DNA of 64,000 nt from Pseudogulbenkiania sp. (GCA_018260425.1 JAGLBD010000011.1:1-64000); one strand, 5' to 3'. Counted from the first letter of the stretch, positions 19,796-30,417 are shown. The notes: generated by a model from the sequence alone, not told the origin. Translations and numbers: made by a program.

Positions 19796-21988
19796 CTAGC
19801 GTTCGGGAAAGTCCAGCGTGCGGCCATCGGCCAGACGTGCCCGCAAGGTGCGGGGGGGTAAGCCGTTGAAGGCGCGGTCGCTAAAGTTGGCCATAAGCAC
19901 CGAGCCATCGCTGAAGGTGGTCTGTTGTACCTGTCCCGCCGTGTCCAGCCAACGAAAACCAATCAGCGCTTTATCCCACAATGCCGTGTGCAGTACCCGG
20001 AATGTAGCGTCCGCCTTGATGATCTCGGGCAATCTGGCCTTCAGGGTGCTGCGACTGAGATTGAACAATGGCGGTGTGTTGTAGAGCTGGCTGAGTAGCT
20101 GGCGGGTTGTTTTCACATCGCTGAATTTCAGCGTGTCGTAGGTCCAGTGATGTGTGGTGATGATTGCGTCGTGAAAGACCGCCTGATAGAGCGGCAAGCG
20201 ATAGCGCGGATCGAACAGCACGGTACGGTAGAGCGGTTTGGTCTTGGCCTGACGGAAGAAGGTAGCCGGTTGGGCATTGGGCCACCACGCTCCCAGATAA
20301 TAGGGCGACTGGCTGTTCTGGTGCAGATCCTTGTCGCCCCAGCCAAAGCCCCAGGTTTCCATGCCGTGCGCAAACATCAGGTGGCGGGCAGTCACGGCAT
20401 TTCCGTCTTCCGATCCCAGTGGCAATTTCAGCGTGGTGCTGAACCAGGCCATGCGTGCATTGCGGTCTGCGGCCATCTGCCCGGCACCGGTGGGATGGTC
20501 TGCCTGGTAATCGTCGGAGACCATGCCGGTGCCGTCGACATCCAGAAACAGACTATTCAGACGTCCCAGCTGGATCAGCGCCTGCATCCTGCTTCGGGAA
20601 AAGGGCAGGACACAGCCCGGGTTGAGGTAGTAACCCTTGCCGCCGAAGCCGGGTTTCTTGGTGCCGTCAGCACGGACGATGGCACATTTCTCGCGTAATT
20701 CTCCGGGTAACTGGGCGGTCAGCCAGCTGTCATTGACGCCGGGCGCGATGGCCGTGTCGTAAGAGTCGTAGCTGGCAATCAGATAGCCGGCCTCTTTGGC
20801 ACGCTCTACTGCCTGCGGATGCAGGAAGGTGGCCGTCCAGTTATCGGTGCCCAGCCACAGCCGCGACACGCCGGCCTGGGCAAGGGCGTCGATCACCGGC
20901 CCGGACAGCCCCGGGCCCCAGCTATCGGCAGGGGCGAGATACTTCCCCAGCCGCTGTTGGGCCAGCTGGCGTAGTGCGACCGCCTGTTGCTGCTGCGCCT
21001 GCAGGAAGGTTGGCGAATCGGGGGTGCTGTTCAAGGGAGCCTGTGCCAGTAGCGCGGTATTGATCGCTTCGATGAGCGACGCTTGCTGCCAGCCCTCGGG
21101 GGCGCGTCCCGCCAGCGACTGCAGGGTCTTTTTGGCCTCCGCATCGAGGTGTTGCCAGAGATCGACTGCCGCTGCGGAGCGCAGGTAGCGGCTTAGTCCT
21201 GCCCAGTCGCTGACATCTTCTGCGGCAAGCAGCATCGAGCCCCACAGATACAGGTGGGAGGCTCCGATCAATTTTTTGCCTTCCGGAGCGCTGGCCACTT
21301 TGTCGCGTAGCGAGGTGAACTGACCACTGTGCTGCAGGTAGTCGCGGTAGCGCAGGGCGCCGGACAGTGGCGTGCTGCCGACATGCAGCAACACCTCGAA
21401 CGGCTGGTGTTGATTGAAGGTGTTGAATTCATGCGAGCTGTGCATCGTCAGACGCTGCCCCGCGGGGGTGAAGGTCACCTGATTGCTGAACGGCGAGAGC
21501 AGCAGCCAGCTATAAAACTGTCCGTGTTGCTCTTGCCCCCAGAGCGGCAATTTCAAGTCGAAATTGGTATCGACACTGGACAGCTCGCGCGTCAGGTAGC
21601 TGCGCCAGTGAGCATCATCCAGCGGAACCCGGCTGCCTTCGCCGATCGGCAACTGCAGCACGTTGACCTCGGACGGCAGGGCGAACCATTCGAGGGTTTG
21701 CGGGCGTTCGCTGCGAAAGGTGAGACGCAGGTCCGGGCCGTCAAGCCGGGCGCTGATGTGCATAGCCTGCCCGGGCCACTGCCAGTCGGCCTCTGTGGGA
21801 GAAAGGGTCAGATCGCTGACCTCGTGTGTCGCCGCAGGAGCGTTCACGACGACAGCGCCTGCGCGGAGGGTGAGGGTGGCCGGATCAATATCGAATTGCA
21901 CCGCACCCTGCTGGAGCCGGAAGGCCAGCGCGGGAGAGGCGGGGAGCAGGATGGCCATCAGCAGCAGGCAGGCACGGAGAGGTTTCAT
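19796..21988 (-). CDS. Secreted glycoside hydrolase-like protein, family unassigned
   Basis: 730 aa with signal peptide; acidic SLFLDVDGTGMVSDD and HLMFAHGMETWGFGWGDKDLH segments suggest a TIM-barrel GH. Confidence 0.55.
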   Translation of the reverse strand: MKPLRACLLLMAILLPASPALAFRLQQGAVQFDIDPATLTLRAGAVVVNAPAATHEVSDLTLSPTEADWQWPGQAMHISARLDGPDLRLTFRSERPQTLEWFALPSEVNVLQLPIGEGSRVPLDDAHWRSYLTRELSSVDTNFDLKLPLWGQEQHGQFYSWLLLSPFSNQVTFTPAGQRLTMHSSHEFNTFNQHQPFEVLLHVGSTPLSGALRYRDYLQHSGQFTSLRDKVASAPEGKKLIGASHLYLWGSMLLAAEDVSDWAGLSRYLRSAAAVDLWQHLDAEAKKTLQSLAGRAPEGWQQASLIEAINTALLAQAPLNSTPDSPTFLQAQQQQAVALRQLAQQRLGKYLAPADSWGPGLSGPVIDALAQAGVSRLWLGTDNWTATFLHPQAVERAKEAGYLIASYDSYDTAIAPGVNDSWLTAQLPGELREKCAIVRADGTKKPGFGGKGYYLNPGCVLPFSRSRMQALIQLGRLNSLFLDVDGTGMVSDDYQADHPTGAGQMAADRNARMAWFSTTLKLPLGSEDGNAVTARHLMFAHGMETWGFGWGDKDLHQNSQSPYYLGAWWPNAQPATFFRQAKTKPLYRTVLFDPRYRLPLYQAVFHDAIITTHHWTYDTLKFSDVKTTRQLLSQLYNTPPLFNLSRSTLKARLPEIIKADATFRVLHTALWDKALIGFRWLDTAGQVQQTTFSDGSVLMANFSDRAFNGLPPRTLRARLADGRTLDFPER

Positions 21989-22185
21989 CGGCAGGTCAGT
22001 CGTCAGAAGAATGGATCAAGGATTCACCTGATGACTGTGACGTACTGTGGCGCATTGTGCAAATCATATGTGCAATGAATGCGATATCGAATTGAATCTG
22101 TATTGGTAGGTATGTCAAGAGAGTGACTGGGCTCGGAGAACGAATAAAACAAGGCGTGGAACGATGGGCCGCCTGGAGGGTTTTG

Positions 22186-22219
22186 AAAAAACAAAAGCCC
22201 CGCAATTGCTTGCAGGGCT
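22186..22219 (-). terminator. Terminator downstream of tRNA-Ser
   Basis: Minus strand AGCCCTGC-loop-GCGGGGCT followed by TTTGTTTTTT. Confidence 0.7.
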
Positions 22220-22229
22220 CAGGTTTTAC

Positions 22230-22319
22230 TGGCGGAGAGAGGGAGATTCGAACTCCCGTGTGGATTGCTCCACCCACTGATTTCGAGTCAGGGCCGTTTA
22301 GCCTCTCCGGCATCTCTCC
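22230..22319 (-). tRNA. tRNA-Ser(CGA)
   Basis: 90-nt class II tRNA: GGAGAGA...TCTCTCC acceptor, anticodon loop CTCGAAA, TTCGAAT T-loop, long variable arm, encoded CCA. Confidence 0.96.
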
Positions 22320-22404
22320 GCGATCAGTGAGAGTCGGATTTTAAAGAGGGTTCTAACGGCTGTCAACTACTGGCGCTCATTTTTTTACGGGATAGTTGCC
22401 AAAA

Positions 22405-22437
22405 GAAAAACGCCACGGCAATCAAGCTGCCGTGGCG
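22405..22437 (-). terminator. Terminator downstream of the dicarboxylate/amino acid symporter
   Basis: Minus strand CGCCACGGC-loop-GCCGTGGCG followed by TTTTTCTTTT. Confidence 0.85.
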
Positions 22438-22468
22438 CATCGGAAGGGTGTGTGTCAGCCCGCAAAAC

Positions 22469-23698
22469 TCAGTGTTTGAGTTCGCCTTCCCATTTGGCAA
22501 CCACGGCAGTTGCGATCGAGTTGCCGACCACATTGGTCGCCGAGCGTGCCATGTCGAGGAAATGGTCGATACCCAACAGCAGCAACAGACCGGCTTCCGG
22601 GATGTTGAACTGCGACAGGGTCGCGGCAATCACCACCAGCGAGGCGCGCGGCACGCCGGCCATGCCCTTGGAAGTCAGCATCAGGATCAGCAGCATGGAG
22701 ATTTCCTGGCTGAGGGTCAGCTGGATGCCATAGGCCTGGGCAATGAAGATGGTCGCAAAGGTGCAATACATCATCGAGCCGTCGAGGTTGAACGAGTAAC
22801 CCATCGGCAGCACAAAGCTGGCGATCTTGTTCGAGCAACCGAAGCGTTCCAGCTGTTCGAGGGTTTTGGGGTAGGCGGCTTCGGAGCTGGCGGTGGTGAA
22901 GGCCAGCAGCGAGGGTTCGCGGATCGAGCGCATCAGGGTAATGACGCGACGGCCGAGGAACAGGCTGCCCATGGCCATCAGGAAGATCCACAGGATACCG
23001 ATCGACAGGTAGAACTCACCCATGAAGGTGCCGTAACTGGCCAGAATGCCCAGGCCTTCCTTGGCAACCACGGCCGAGATGGCGGCAAACACGGCGAGCG
23101 GGGCCAGGCTCATGACATAGCCGGTCACCTTGAGCATCACGTGGCCAACCACGTCCATCATGTCGACCAGCAGTTTGGCGCGTTCGCCCAGTGCGGCAGC
23201 GGCACTGCCGAAGAACACCGAGAACACCACGATCTGCAGGATTTCATTCTTCGCCATGGCGTCGAAGACACTCTTCGGGAAGGCGTGGGTGATGAACTCT
23301 TTCAGGGTCAGGTTGGTGGTTTCAATACCGCTGGCGGCATGAACATCCGGCAGCGGCAGGCTCAGGCCAACACCGGGTTGCAGCAGATTGACCATGACCA
23401 GACCCAACAGCAGGGAGATCAGCGAGGCGGTGATGAACCACAGCATGGTTTTGCCGCCGATGCGGCCAACCGCTTTGCCGTCGCCCATTTTGGCAATGCC
23501 GGCCACCAGCGTGGCGAAGACCAGCGGGGCAATGATCATTTTGATCAGGCGCAGGAAGATATCGGTCAGGATGCTGATGTTATCGGCAAAGTGTTTGATG
23601 GTATCCGGCGAGGTAGCCGTGCTACGCACTGCGTAGCCGGTAACGATGCCCAGAACCATAGCCAGCAGGATCCAGGTCGTCAGTTTTGATGACTTCAT
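22469..23698 (-). CDS. Dicarboxylate/amino acid:cation symporter (DctA/GltP family)
   Basis: MKSSKLTTWILLAMVLG start; FLRLIKMIIAPLVF, LPMGYSFNLDGSMMY. Confidence 0.93.
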   Translation of the reverse strand: MKSSKLTTWILLAMVLGIVTGYAVRSTATSPDTIKHFADNISILTDIFLRLIKMIIAPLVFATLVAGIAKMGDGKAVGRIGGKTMLWFITASLISLLLGLVMVNLLQPGVGLSLPLPDVHAASGIETTNLTLKEFITHAFPKSVFDAMAKNEILQIVVFSVFFGSAAAALGERAKLLVDMMDVVGHVMLKVTGYVMSLAPLAVFAAISAVVAKEGLGILASYGTFMGEFYLSIGILWIFLMAMGSLFLGRRVITLMRSIREPSLLAFTTASSEAAYPKTLEQLERFGCSNKIASFVLPMGYSFNLDGSMMYCTFATIFIAQAYGIQLTLSQEISMLLILMLTSKGMAGVPRASLVVIAATLSQFNIPEAGLLLLLGIDHFLDMARSATNVVGNSIATAVVAKWEGELKH

Positions 23699-24045
23699 AG
23701 CGTATTCCAGAATTGTCGAGAGAGCGTTTGTTTCCTCATTACCGTTTTCTGAGAGTTCGCAAACGAAATATGACAATTCAATTGCGAAGAACTTGGGTCA
23801 GAATAAGTCTGGGTGGCAGACCGGGTAATGGCGTCCATGGTCGAATGCTTTTGTCATTATGTTGTTGTTATTGTTGCTGCTTTATCGACCTGTCCTGACA
23901 AAGGCAAAGCAGAGGCCCTGCCTTCTGTCGGGCATGGGGCGCATTATAATGAACCGGCAGGAAACTGTCCTCTATGTAATGCGAACTTTTTTGTTTCAAA
24001 TGCGAACGTTGGAAGAGGGGGGGCGACAGATGGCTAGCCGGATGC

Positions 24046-24825
24046 TCAGTCCAAACCGGTGCTCTGAACCGGATAACTCATGCCGATCAGCGCCGGCAGC
24101 ACGGCCGCCATCGGGGCTGGGTCAGGACTGGTCGTCAGGAAGCGGTAATGGCGGTCGGTCATCGGCAGGATGGGGCGGGAGTCGATCAGGGAGGCGACCC
24201 GGCGGGCAATGGCGTCAGCCGGATCATCCAGCACCACCTGGTCGCCAACCATTTCGCGGATCAGCGGCGCCAGAAACGGATAGTGGGTACAGCCCAGCAC
24301 GATATGGTCGACATCTTGTTGCAGCAGCGGCTGGATCACGTCGCCCACCAGTTTGCGGGTATGGGCACTGTTCAGATCGCCGGCTTCAACCTGTTCTACC
24401 CAGCCAAGACCGGGGCGGGGAATGACTTCAACGGTGGCCGCATGGCGATGCACCAGCGAGTCGAAACGCTGGCTGGCCAGCATGGCCTGCGTGGCCAGTA
24501 CACTGATTTTGCCACTGCGGCTGGCGGCAGCGGCCGGTTTGATGGCGGGTTCGACGCCGACGACCGGAATCGGCAAAGCCTTGCGCACATGGTCGATCCC
24601 GGCGCTGGTGGCGGTATTGCAGGCAATCACGATCAACGTGGCCCCCTGATCGGCCAGATAGCGGCAGATCTGCAAGGTTCTGGTGGCGATTTCGCGTTGG
24701 GAGCGGGGGCCGTAGGGGCAGTAAGCCTGGTCGGCGAGGTAGGTCACCGGCCAGGCGGGCAGCGAGCGTGTTACGGCCTTCCATATGGACAGGCCGCCCA
24801 GACCCGAGTCAAACATGGCAATCAT
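24046..24825 (-). CDS. murI: Glutamate racemase
   Basis: MFDSGLGGLSIWKAV, ACNTATSAG, LGCTHYPFL. Confidence 0.95.
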   Translation of the reverse strand: MIAMFDSGLGGLSIWKAVTRSLPAWPVTYLADQAYCPYGPRSQREIATRTLQICRYLADQGATLIVIACNTATSAGIDHVRKALPIPVVGVEPAIKPAAAASRSGKISVLATQAMLASQRFDSLVHRHAATVEVIPRPGLGWVEQVEAGDLNSAHTRKLVGDVIQPLLQQDVDHIVLGCTHYPFLAPLIREMVGDQVVLDDPADAIARRVASLIDSRPILPMTDRHYRFLTTSPDPAPMAAVLPALIGMSYPVQSTGLD

Positions 24826-24829
24826 GGCA

Positions 24830-25981
24830 TCAAGTATTCTGGATGACGATTTTCGGGAACTTGCCGGAAAAGTCCTGGGCTTTTTCGCCAACTCGGATAG
24901 CGACCTTGCGGGCAATCGCCTTATACAAGGAGGCAATCTGGCCATCCGGGTCGGCGATCACGCTGGGACGTCCTTCATCCACGGCCATGCGGATGCCGAT
25001 GTCCAGCGGCAGCGATCCCAGCACTTCCACTCCGTAGTCGGCGGCCATGCGTGCCGCACCGCCTTCGCCGAAAATGTGTTCGGCGTGGCCGCAGGACGAG
25101 CAAATGTGAATGGCCATGTTTTCGACCAGTCCCAAAATGGGCACACCGACCTTTTCAAACATCTTCAGACCCTTGCGGGCATCCAGCAAGGCGATGTCCT
25201 GCGGGGTGGTCACGATCAGGGCACCGGTCACCGGGACCTTTTGCGCCAGCGTCAGCTGAATGTCACCGGTCCCCGGCGGCATGTCGATGACCAGATAGTC
25301 CAGTGCGTCCCAGCGGGTGTCGTTGAGCAATTGCTGCAGGGCCTGGCTGACCATCGGGCCACGCCAGACCATGGCTTGGTCGGTGTCGACCAGATAGCCG
25401 ATGGACATGGTCTGAATGCCGTGGTTGACCACCGGTTGCATGGTCTTGCCATCTTCTGCCAGCGGGCGCTGCCCCTGCAGACCCATCATCAAGGGTTGCG
25501 ACGGGCCGTAGATATCGGCATCGAGGATGCCGACCCGGGCACCTTCACCGGCGAGCGCCAGGGCCAGATTGACCGCGGTGGTCGATTTGCCGACGCCGCC
25601 TTTGCCCGAGGCGACGGCAATGATGTTTTTCACGCCGGGCAGCAGGGTGACCCCGCGTTGCACCGCATGTGAAGTAATTTCGCTGCGCACCGCCACCTCG
25701 ATCTTGCGGCCTTCGGCCAGCGGGGTCAGGGTGGTGCGGAAGGTCTCGGCGATTTCGGCGAAACGGCTGCGGGCCGGGTAGGCAAGAATGACATCGAGCG
25801 ACAGGCTGGTGTCGTCGACGCGGATATTGCGTACTGCCCGGGCAGCGACATAGGTCTTGCCGGTATCGGGATTGACCAGTGAGGCGACTGCCTCCATCAC
25901 GAGGGATTCGATCTGGGCCATGGTGTCGGATGAGTGGTTGGTGGATTTACCGGAAAACAGTTGCGAGAGTCGGGTGAACAT
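24830..25981 (-). CDS. apbC: Iron-sulfur cluster carrier protein ApbC/Mrp
   Basis: ASGKGGVGKSTTAVNLA Walker A, CSSCGHAEHIFGEGG motif, DUF59-like N-terminus. Confidence 0.94.
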   Translation of the reverse strand: MFTRLSQLFSGKSTNHSSDTMAQIESLVMEAVASLVNPDTGKTYVAARAVRNIRVDDTSLSLDVILAYPARSRFAEIAETFRTTLTPLAEGRKIEVAVRSEITSHAVQRGVTLLPGVKNIIAVASGKGGVGKSTTAVNLALALAGEGARVGILDADIYGPSQPLMMGLQGQRPLAEDGKTMQPVVNHGIQTMSIGYLVDTDQAMVWRGPMVSQALQQLLNDTRWDALDYLVIDMPPGTGDIQLTLAQKVPVTGALIVTTPQDIALLDARKGLKMFEKVGVPILGLVENMAIHICSSCGHAEHIFGEGGAARMAADYGVEVLGSLPLDIGIRMAVDEGRPSVIADPDGQIASLYKAIARKVAIRVGEKAQDFSGKFPKIVIQNT

Positions 25982-26210
25982 GGCTTGATCCGCCAGAGTC
26001 AGAATATCCGACTATTTTACTCGATTTTCCGGGGAAGGTCAGCGCGCTGCACGGCGTTTTTCTCGGTTTCATACTACCCCGGGAGGGGTGCCTGAGGCGA
26101 CTTTTCAGGAAATTTCATGTCGAGAGATCTGGCGCAATTGTGGTATTTTCGATATAATTCAGTGACTTGAATTTAAATGTCATGGCGACGGCATGCTCCG
26201 CCCATGATGC

Positions 26211-26254
26211 AAGGAGGCCGATGTTCCCGAGAAGGGCGTCCGCCTCCTTTTGTT
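26211..26254 (+). terminator. Terminator-like hairpin in the leader of the mdfA-like gene (possible attenuator)
   Basis: AAGGAGGC (26211-26218) pairs with GCCTCCTT (26242-26249), then TTGTTCTTT; lies 23 nt upstream of the ATG. Confidence 0.6.
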
Positions 26255-26276
26255 CTTTGCCAAGATAAAGGTTCCC

Positions 26277-27518
26277 ATGCAGAAGTTATCCCGTCTGACT
26301 CCCTCGACAATGCTGTTTCCGCTGGCGTTGGTATTGTTCGAATTTGCCGTTTACATTGCCAACGACATGATCCAGCCGGGCATGATCGCGGTGACCCGCG
26401 AGTTCGGCGTCGATCCTTCCTGGGTGCCTTCCTCCATGACCGCCTTTTTGCTGGGCGGTGCGGTGCTGACCTGGCTGGTCGGCCCGGTGTCCGACCGCGT
26501 CGGTCGTCGTCCGGTGATGCTGGGCGGGGTGGTGTTCTTCATTCTGGCGTGTCTCGCCACCTATCTGTCGCATTCCATTGAAAGCTTCATCGTGCTGCGC
26601 CTGCTGCAAGGCATGGGCCTGTGCTTCATTTCCGCTGTCGGCTATGCCGCGATCCAGGAATCGTTCGAAGAGAAGGCAGCCGTCAAGGCCACGGCATTGA
26701 TGGCCAATGTGGCGCTGATCGCCCCGTTGGTCGGCCCGGTGGCCGGCGCGGCGATGATTCAGGTGTTGCCGTGGCGTGCCTCGTTTGTCTTCATCGCCGT
26801 GCTGGCTGCGATTGCGTTCGCCGGCCTGCTGCTGCGCATGCCGGAAACCGTGGTGCGTCGCAAGGAGCCGTTGCCGCTGGGTAATATCCTGACCGACTAC
26901 CTGCAGGTATTCAGTAATCGCCGCTTTGTCGCGTCCGCCCTGTGCATCCCGCTGCTGGCCCTGCCGATGCTGGGCTGGATCGCCCTGTCGCCGCTGATGC
27001 TGGTTGAAAACGCCGGCATGACCACCCTGCAATACGGTCTGTGCCAGATCCCGGTGTTTGCTTCGCTGATCATCGGCAACCTGTTGCTGGTGCGGGTGGC
27101 TGACCGTTGGCCGCTGGGACATTCGGTCAAGGTCGGAGCCATTCCGGTCATTGGCGGCATGCTGATCATGGCGGTGGGAACCACCTTGACCCACCACTAT
27201 GCGCTGTTTCTGGTGGTCGGCATGTGCTTGATGGCATTGGGCGAAGGCTTGGCCTTTGCCGTGCTGTACCGCTTTGCGCTGATGGCGTCCAATGTGTCGA
27301 AAGGCACCGTGTCCGCGGCGATGACGATCATCTCGCTGGTCACCTACTCGGTTGGTATCGAGGCCATGAAGCAGGCCTGGATCGTGGCCGGTGTGGCCGG
27401 CTTTGCCGGTCTTGCCCTGGTGGTGTCGCTGTTGTTCCGGCTGGTTTCCGGCCCCATGGTCAACAAGGCCATGAGCGAGCGCGAAACCCGTGGGGAAGTT
27501 GCCACCGAAGCGGCCTGA
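26277..27518 (+). CDS. mdfA: MFS multidrug efflux transporter (MdfA-like)
   Basis: 12-TM MFS; FEFAVYIANDMIQPGM, GPVSDRVGRRPVML, ALMANVALIAPLVGPVAGA. Confidence 0.85.
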   Translation: MQKLSRLTPSTMLFPLALVLFEFAVYIANDMIQPGMIAVTREFGVDPSWVPSSMTAFLLGGAVLTWLVGPVSDRVGRRPVMLGGVVFFILACLATYLSHSIESFIVLRLLQGMGLCFISAVGYAAIQESFEEKAAVKATALMANVALIAPLVGPVAGAAMIQVLPWRASFVFIAVLAAIAFAGLLLRMPETVVRRKEPLPLGNILTDYLQVFSNRRFVASALCIPLLALPMLGWIALSPLMLVENAGMTTLQYGLCQIPVFASLIIGNLLLVRVADRWPLGHSVKVGAIPVIGGMLIMAVGTTLTHHYALFLVVGMCLMALGEGLAFAVLYRFALMASNVSKGTVSAAMTIISLVTYSVGIEAMKQAWIVAGVAGFAGLALVVSLLFRLVSGPMVNKAMSERETRGEVATEAA

Positions 27519-27567
27519 TAGGCTGTTATAATCGTCGATCAAAGAATGGAATAAAAGGGAATTACCG

Positions 27568-29625
27568 ATGACTACGCAGCGAAAGATTCTGGTGACTAGC
27601 GCTTTACCCTATGCCAATGGCGCAATTCACCTTGGCCATATGCTGGAGCAAATCCAGACGGATATTTGGGTACGCTTCCAGAAGATGCGTGGTCACGAGT
27701 GCTACTACGTGTGCGCCGATGACACCCACGGCGCGCCCGTCATGCTGGCGGCAGAAAAGCAGGGCGTGACGCCCGAGGCGCTGGTCGAAAGCGTGCGCGA
27801 AATGCACATGGCCGATTCCCGCGGTTTTTTGATTGGCCACGATAACTACTACAGCACCAACAGCCCGGAAAACAAGGCTTTGGCCGAACAGGTCTACCGG
27901 GCGCTGCGTGCCGACAACAAGATTGCTTCGCGCACCATCGAGCAGCTCTACGACCCGGAAAAGAACATGTTCCTGCCGGATCGCTTCGTCAAGGGCGAGT
28001 GCCCGAAGTGTGCCGCCAAGGACCAGTACGGCGATAACTGTGAAGTCTGTGGTGCGACCTACAATCCGACCGAACTGAAGAATCCGTACTCGGCCGTGTC
28101 GGGTGCCAAGCCGGTGCTGCGTACCTCCGAGCATTACTTCTTCCGTCTGGGTGAGTGCGCCGATTTCCTCAAGGGCTGGACCTCCGGCAGCACCCCCCGT
28201 CTTGACGGGGTGGTTCAGCCGCATTTGCAGCCTGAGTCGCTCAACAAAATGAACGAGTGGATCGACGGCGGCTTGCAGGACTGGGATATTTCCCGCGATG
28301 CCCCGTACTTCGGCTTTGAAATTCCGGATGCGCCCGGCAAGTACTTCTATGTCTGGCTGGATGCGCCGATCGGCTATATGGCCAGCTTCAAGAACCTCTG
28401 CGATCGCACCGGCCTGCCGTTCGACGAGTGGTTCAAGGCGGATTCCGCGACCGAGATGTATCATTTCATCGGTAAGGACATCCTGTATTTCCATGCACTG
28501 TTCTGGCCGGCCATGCTGAACTATTCCGGTTTACGTGCGCCGACCGGCGTGTTTGCCCACGGCTTCCTGACCGTGGATGGCCAGAAAATGTCCAAGTCGC
28601 GCGGCACCTTCATCACTGCCAAGAGCTATCTCGACTGCGGCTTGAATCCGGAGTGGATGCGTTACTACCTGGCGGCCAAGCTGAATGGCCGCATCGAAGA
28701 TATCGACTTGAACCTGAATGATTTTGTGGCTCGGGTCAATTCGGACCTGATCGGCAAGTTCGTCAATATCGCCAGCCGTTCGGCCGGCTTCATCAGCAAG
28801 CGCTTCGACGGCATGCTGGCCAGCGAGATCGGCGATCGCGACGTCCTGCAGCGCCTGCAGGAGGCGGCTGCCGATCTGGCCGCTTCCTTCGAAGCCCGCG
28901 AATACGCCCGTGCGCTGCGCGACATTATGGCACTGGCCGATCTGGTCAATGGTTATGTCGATGCCAACAAACCGTGGGAGTTGGCCAAGCAGGAAGGGCA
29001 GGATGCCCGTTTGCAGGAAGTCTGCACGGTACTGATCAATGCGTTCCGCTTGCTGACCATCTACCTGAAACCGGTCTTGCCGCGTCTGGCCGAAGGCGTG
29101 GAAGCCTTCCTCGGGGTGGCACCGCTGGGCTGGACCGATGCGTCTTCCCTGTTGCTGGGTCAGCGCATCAATGCTTACCAGCATCTGATGCAGCGTATCG
29201 ACCCGGTGCTGATCGAGAAACTCATCGAAGCCAACAAGCAAAGCATGCAAGCCGCCGAGGCGCCTGCTGCCAAGCATGAACCGCTGGCCGAGACGATCAC
29301 TATCGATGACTTTGCCAAAGTCGACTTGCGTGTCGGCAAGGTGCTGGCCTGCGATTTCATCGAAGGCTCCGACAAGCTGTTGCAATTCACCGTCGATCTG
29401 GGCTTTGAAACCCGCACCATTTTCTCGGGGATTCGCAAGGCGTATGCCGATCCGGCCGCGCTGGTAGGGCGCAACGTGATTGTCGTGGCGAACCTGGCTC
29501 CGCGTAAAATGCGTTTCGGCGTGTCTTCCGGCATGATCGTGTGTGCCTCGGGCGAGGACGACTCGCAAGGCCTGTTCCTGCTGGATACCGATGAAGGCGC
29601 CGTGCCCGGCATGCGCATCGGCTAA
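27568..29625 (+). CDS. metG: Methionyl-tRNA synthetase
   Basis: 685 aa; [27 protein letters not shown]-terminal tRNA-binding domain. Confidence 0.98.
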   Translation: MTTQRKILVTSALPYANGAIHLGHMLEQIQTDIWVRFQKMRGHECYYVCADDTHGAPVMLAAEKQGVTPEALVESVREMHMADSRGFLIGHDNYYSTNSPENKALAEQVYRALRADNKIASRTIEQLYDPEKNMFLPDRFVKGECPKCAAKDQYGDNCEVCGATYNPTELKNPYSAVSGAKPVLRTSEHYFFRLGECADFLKGWTSGSTPRLDGVVQPHLQPESLNKMNEWIDGGLQDWDISRDAPYFGFEIPDAPGKYFYVWLDAPIGYMASFKNLCDRTGLPFDEWFKADSATEMYHFIGKDILYFHALFWPAMLNYSGLRAPTGVFAHGFLTVDGQKMSKSRGTFITAKSYLDCGLNPEWMRYYLAAKLNGRIEDIDLNLNDFVARVNSDLIGKFVNIASRSAGFISKRFDGMLASEIGDRDVLQRLQEAAADLAASFEAREYARALRDIMALADLVNGYVDANKPWELAKQEGQDARLQEVCTVLINAFRLLTIYLKPVLPRLAEGVEAFLGVAPLGWTDASSLLLGQRINAYQHLMQRIDPVLIEKLIEANKQSMQAAEAPAAKHEPLAETITIDDFAKVDLRVGKVLACDFIEGSDKLLQFTVDLGFETRTIFSGIRKAYADPAALVGRNVIVVANLAPRKMRFGVSSGMIVCASGEDDSQGLFLLDTDEGAVPGMRIG

Positions 29626-29645
29626 CCGGCTACACACCTCGCGAC

Positions 29646-29686
29646 AACAGCGCCCCGTCTTGACTGACCGGGCGCTGTTTGTTTAT
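29646..29686 (+). terminator. Terminator downstream of metG
   Basis: AACAGCGCCC-loop-GGGCGCTGTT followed by TGTTT. Confidence 0.8.
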
Positions 29687-29956
29687 CGGGACGGCGTTTC
29701 GTTGACATTTGTCACATCCACATGATTGTCTAACAATAATCTCTTGCAATATCTACATATACTCTGCTATACGTATTGAGATATCTTGATGTTGAACAAC
29801 GCTCGACTTCATTCTTAACCAGACTTTCACATCCGGCTGCTAGAGTGAAGTACCTCATCAAGAACCAAAAGACAGAACAACTGTCGAAACAATTTTGAGT
29901 CTCTGCCAAAAGTGCCAGAAGATCTTGTTTTATTGAAGATAATAAGAAGGAAAATC

Positions 29957-30142
29957 ATGCAAATCAGCCAACTGAAACCCGGCCATTCCATCGTTGAACA
30001 CCGCGACTGCGGTCTTGTTGTGAGTTATGAAGTCCTTGATGTCCAGCCTTCCGGCAAGATGGTGGAAGTGACCTTCCGCACCTCGGAAGGTGTCAGCAGC
30101 GCCCTGTATCCGGCCAACGCCTTTATCCACGCTGCCGCCTGA
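29957..30142 (+). CDS. Hypothetical 61-aa protein
   Basis: MQISQLKPGHSIVEHRDCGLVVSYEVLDVQPSGKMVEVTFRTSEGVSSALYPANAFIHAAA; AGAAGGA SD upstream, terminator downstream. Confidence 0.75.
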   Translation: MQISQLKPGHSIVEHRDCGLVVSYEVLDVQPSGKMVEVTFRTSEGVSSALYPANAFIHAAA

Positions 30143-30180
30143 CCCCACCCAACGCGCCTGGCGCGTTATCCAAATCCCGA

Positions 30181-30205
30181 TGGCCTGCCTGAGCAGGCCA
30201 TTTTT
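30181..30205 (+). terminator. Terminator downstream of the 61-aa ORF
   Basis: TGGCCTGC-CTGA-GCAGGCCA-TTTTT. Confidence 0.9.
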
Positions 30206-30246
30206 CATTGCAGTCCCTCTCGTCGCTTGACCGGTCCCGGCACAAT

Positions 30247-30415
30247 AAAAAAGAGCTGCCGGGAAGGGCAGCTCCAAACGAAAGAGAAAGAGATAAGGAA
30301 ACAACGGTAGCTCTGGCCCGGCACGGGAGTCTGTGCACCGGTCACCAGGCAACTTTACCGCAGCAAGGTTACAGTTGTTCTCGAACACGATTAAGCTACT
30401 GTGTCGGCGGCGCAG
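30247..30415 (-). ncRNA. Candidate small RNA unit A (tandem sRNA cluster); 5' end approximate
   Basis: Minus strand: GTTTCCTTATCTCT core (30289-30302) and intrinsic terminator GAGCTGCC-loop-GGCAGCTC-TTTTTT (30247-30274). Confidence 0.55.
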
Positions 30416-30417
30416 AC

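Noticed and set aside
22448-23689. 413-aa plus-strand ORF antisense to the DctA/GltP-type symporter
   Set aside because: Shadow ORF; extreme H/Q/G content and no independent start signals
23813-24425. Short plus-strand ORFs between the symporter gene and murI
   Set aside because: No convincing SD, mostly antisense to murI, low-complexity Leu/Cys runs
26286-27542. 418-aa minus-strand ORF antisense to mdfA
   Set aside because: Shadow ORF opposite a clear MFS transporter
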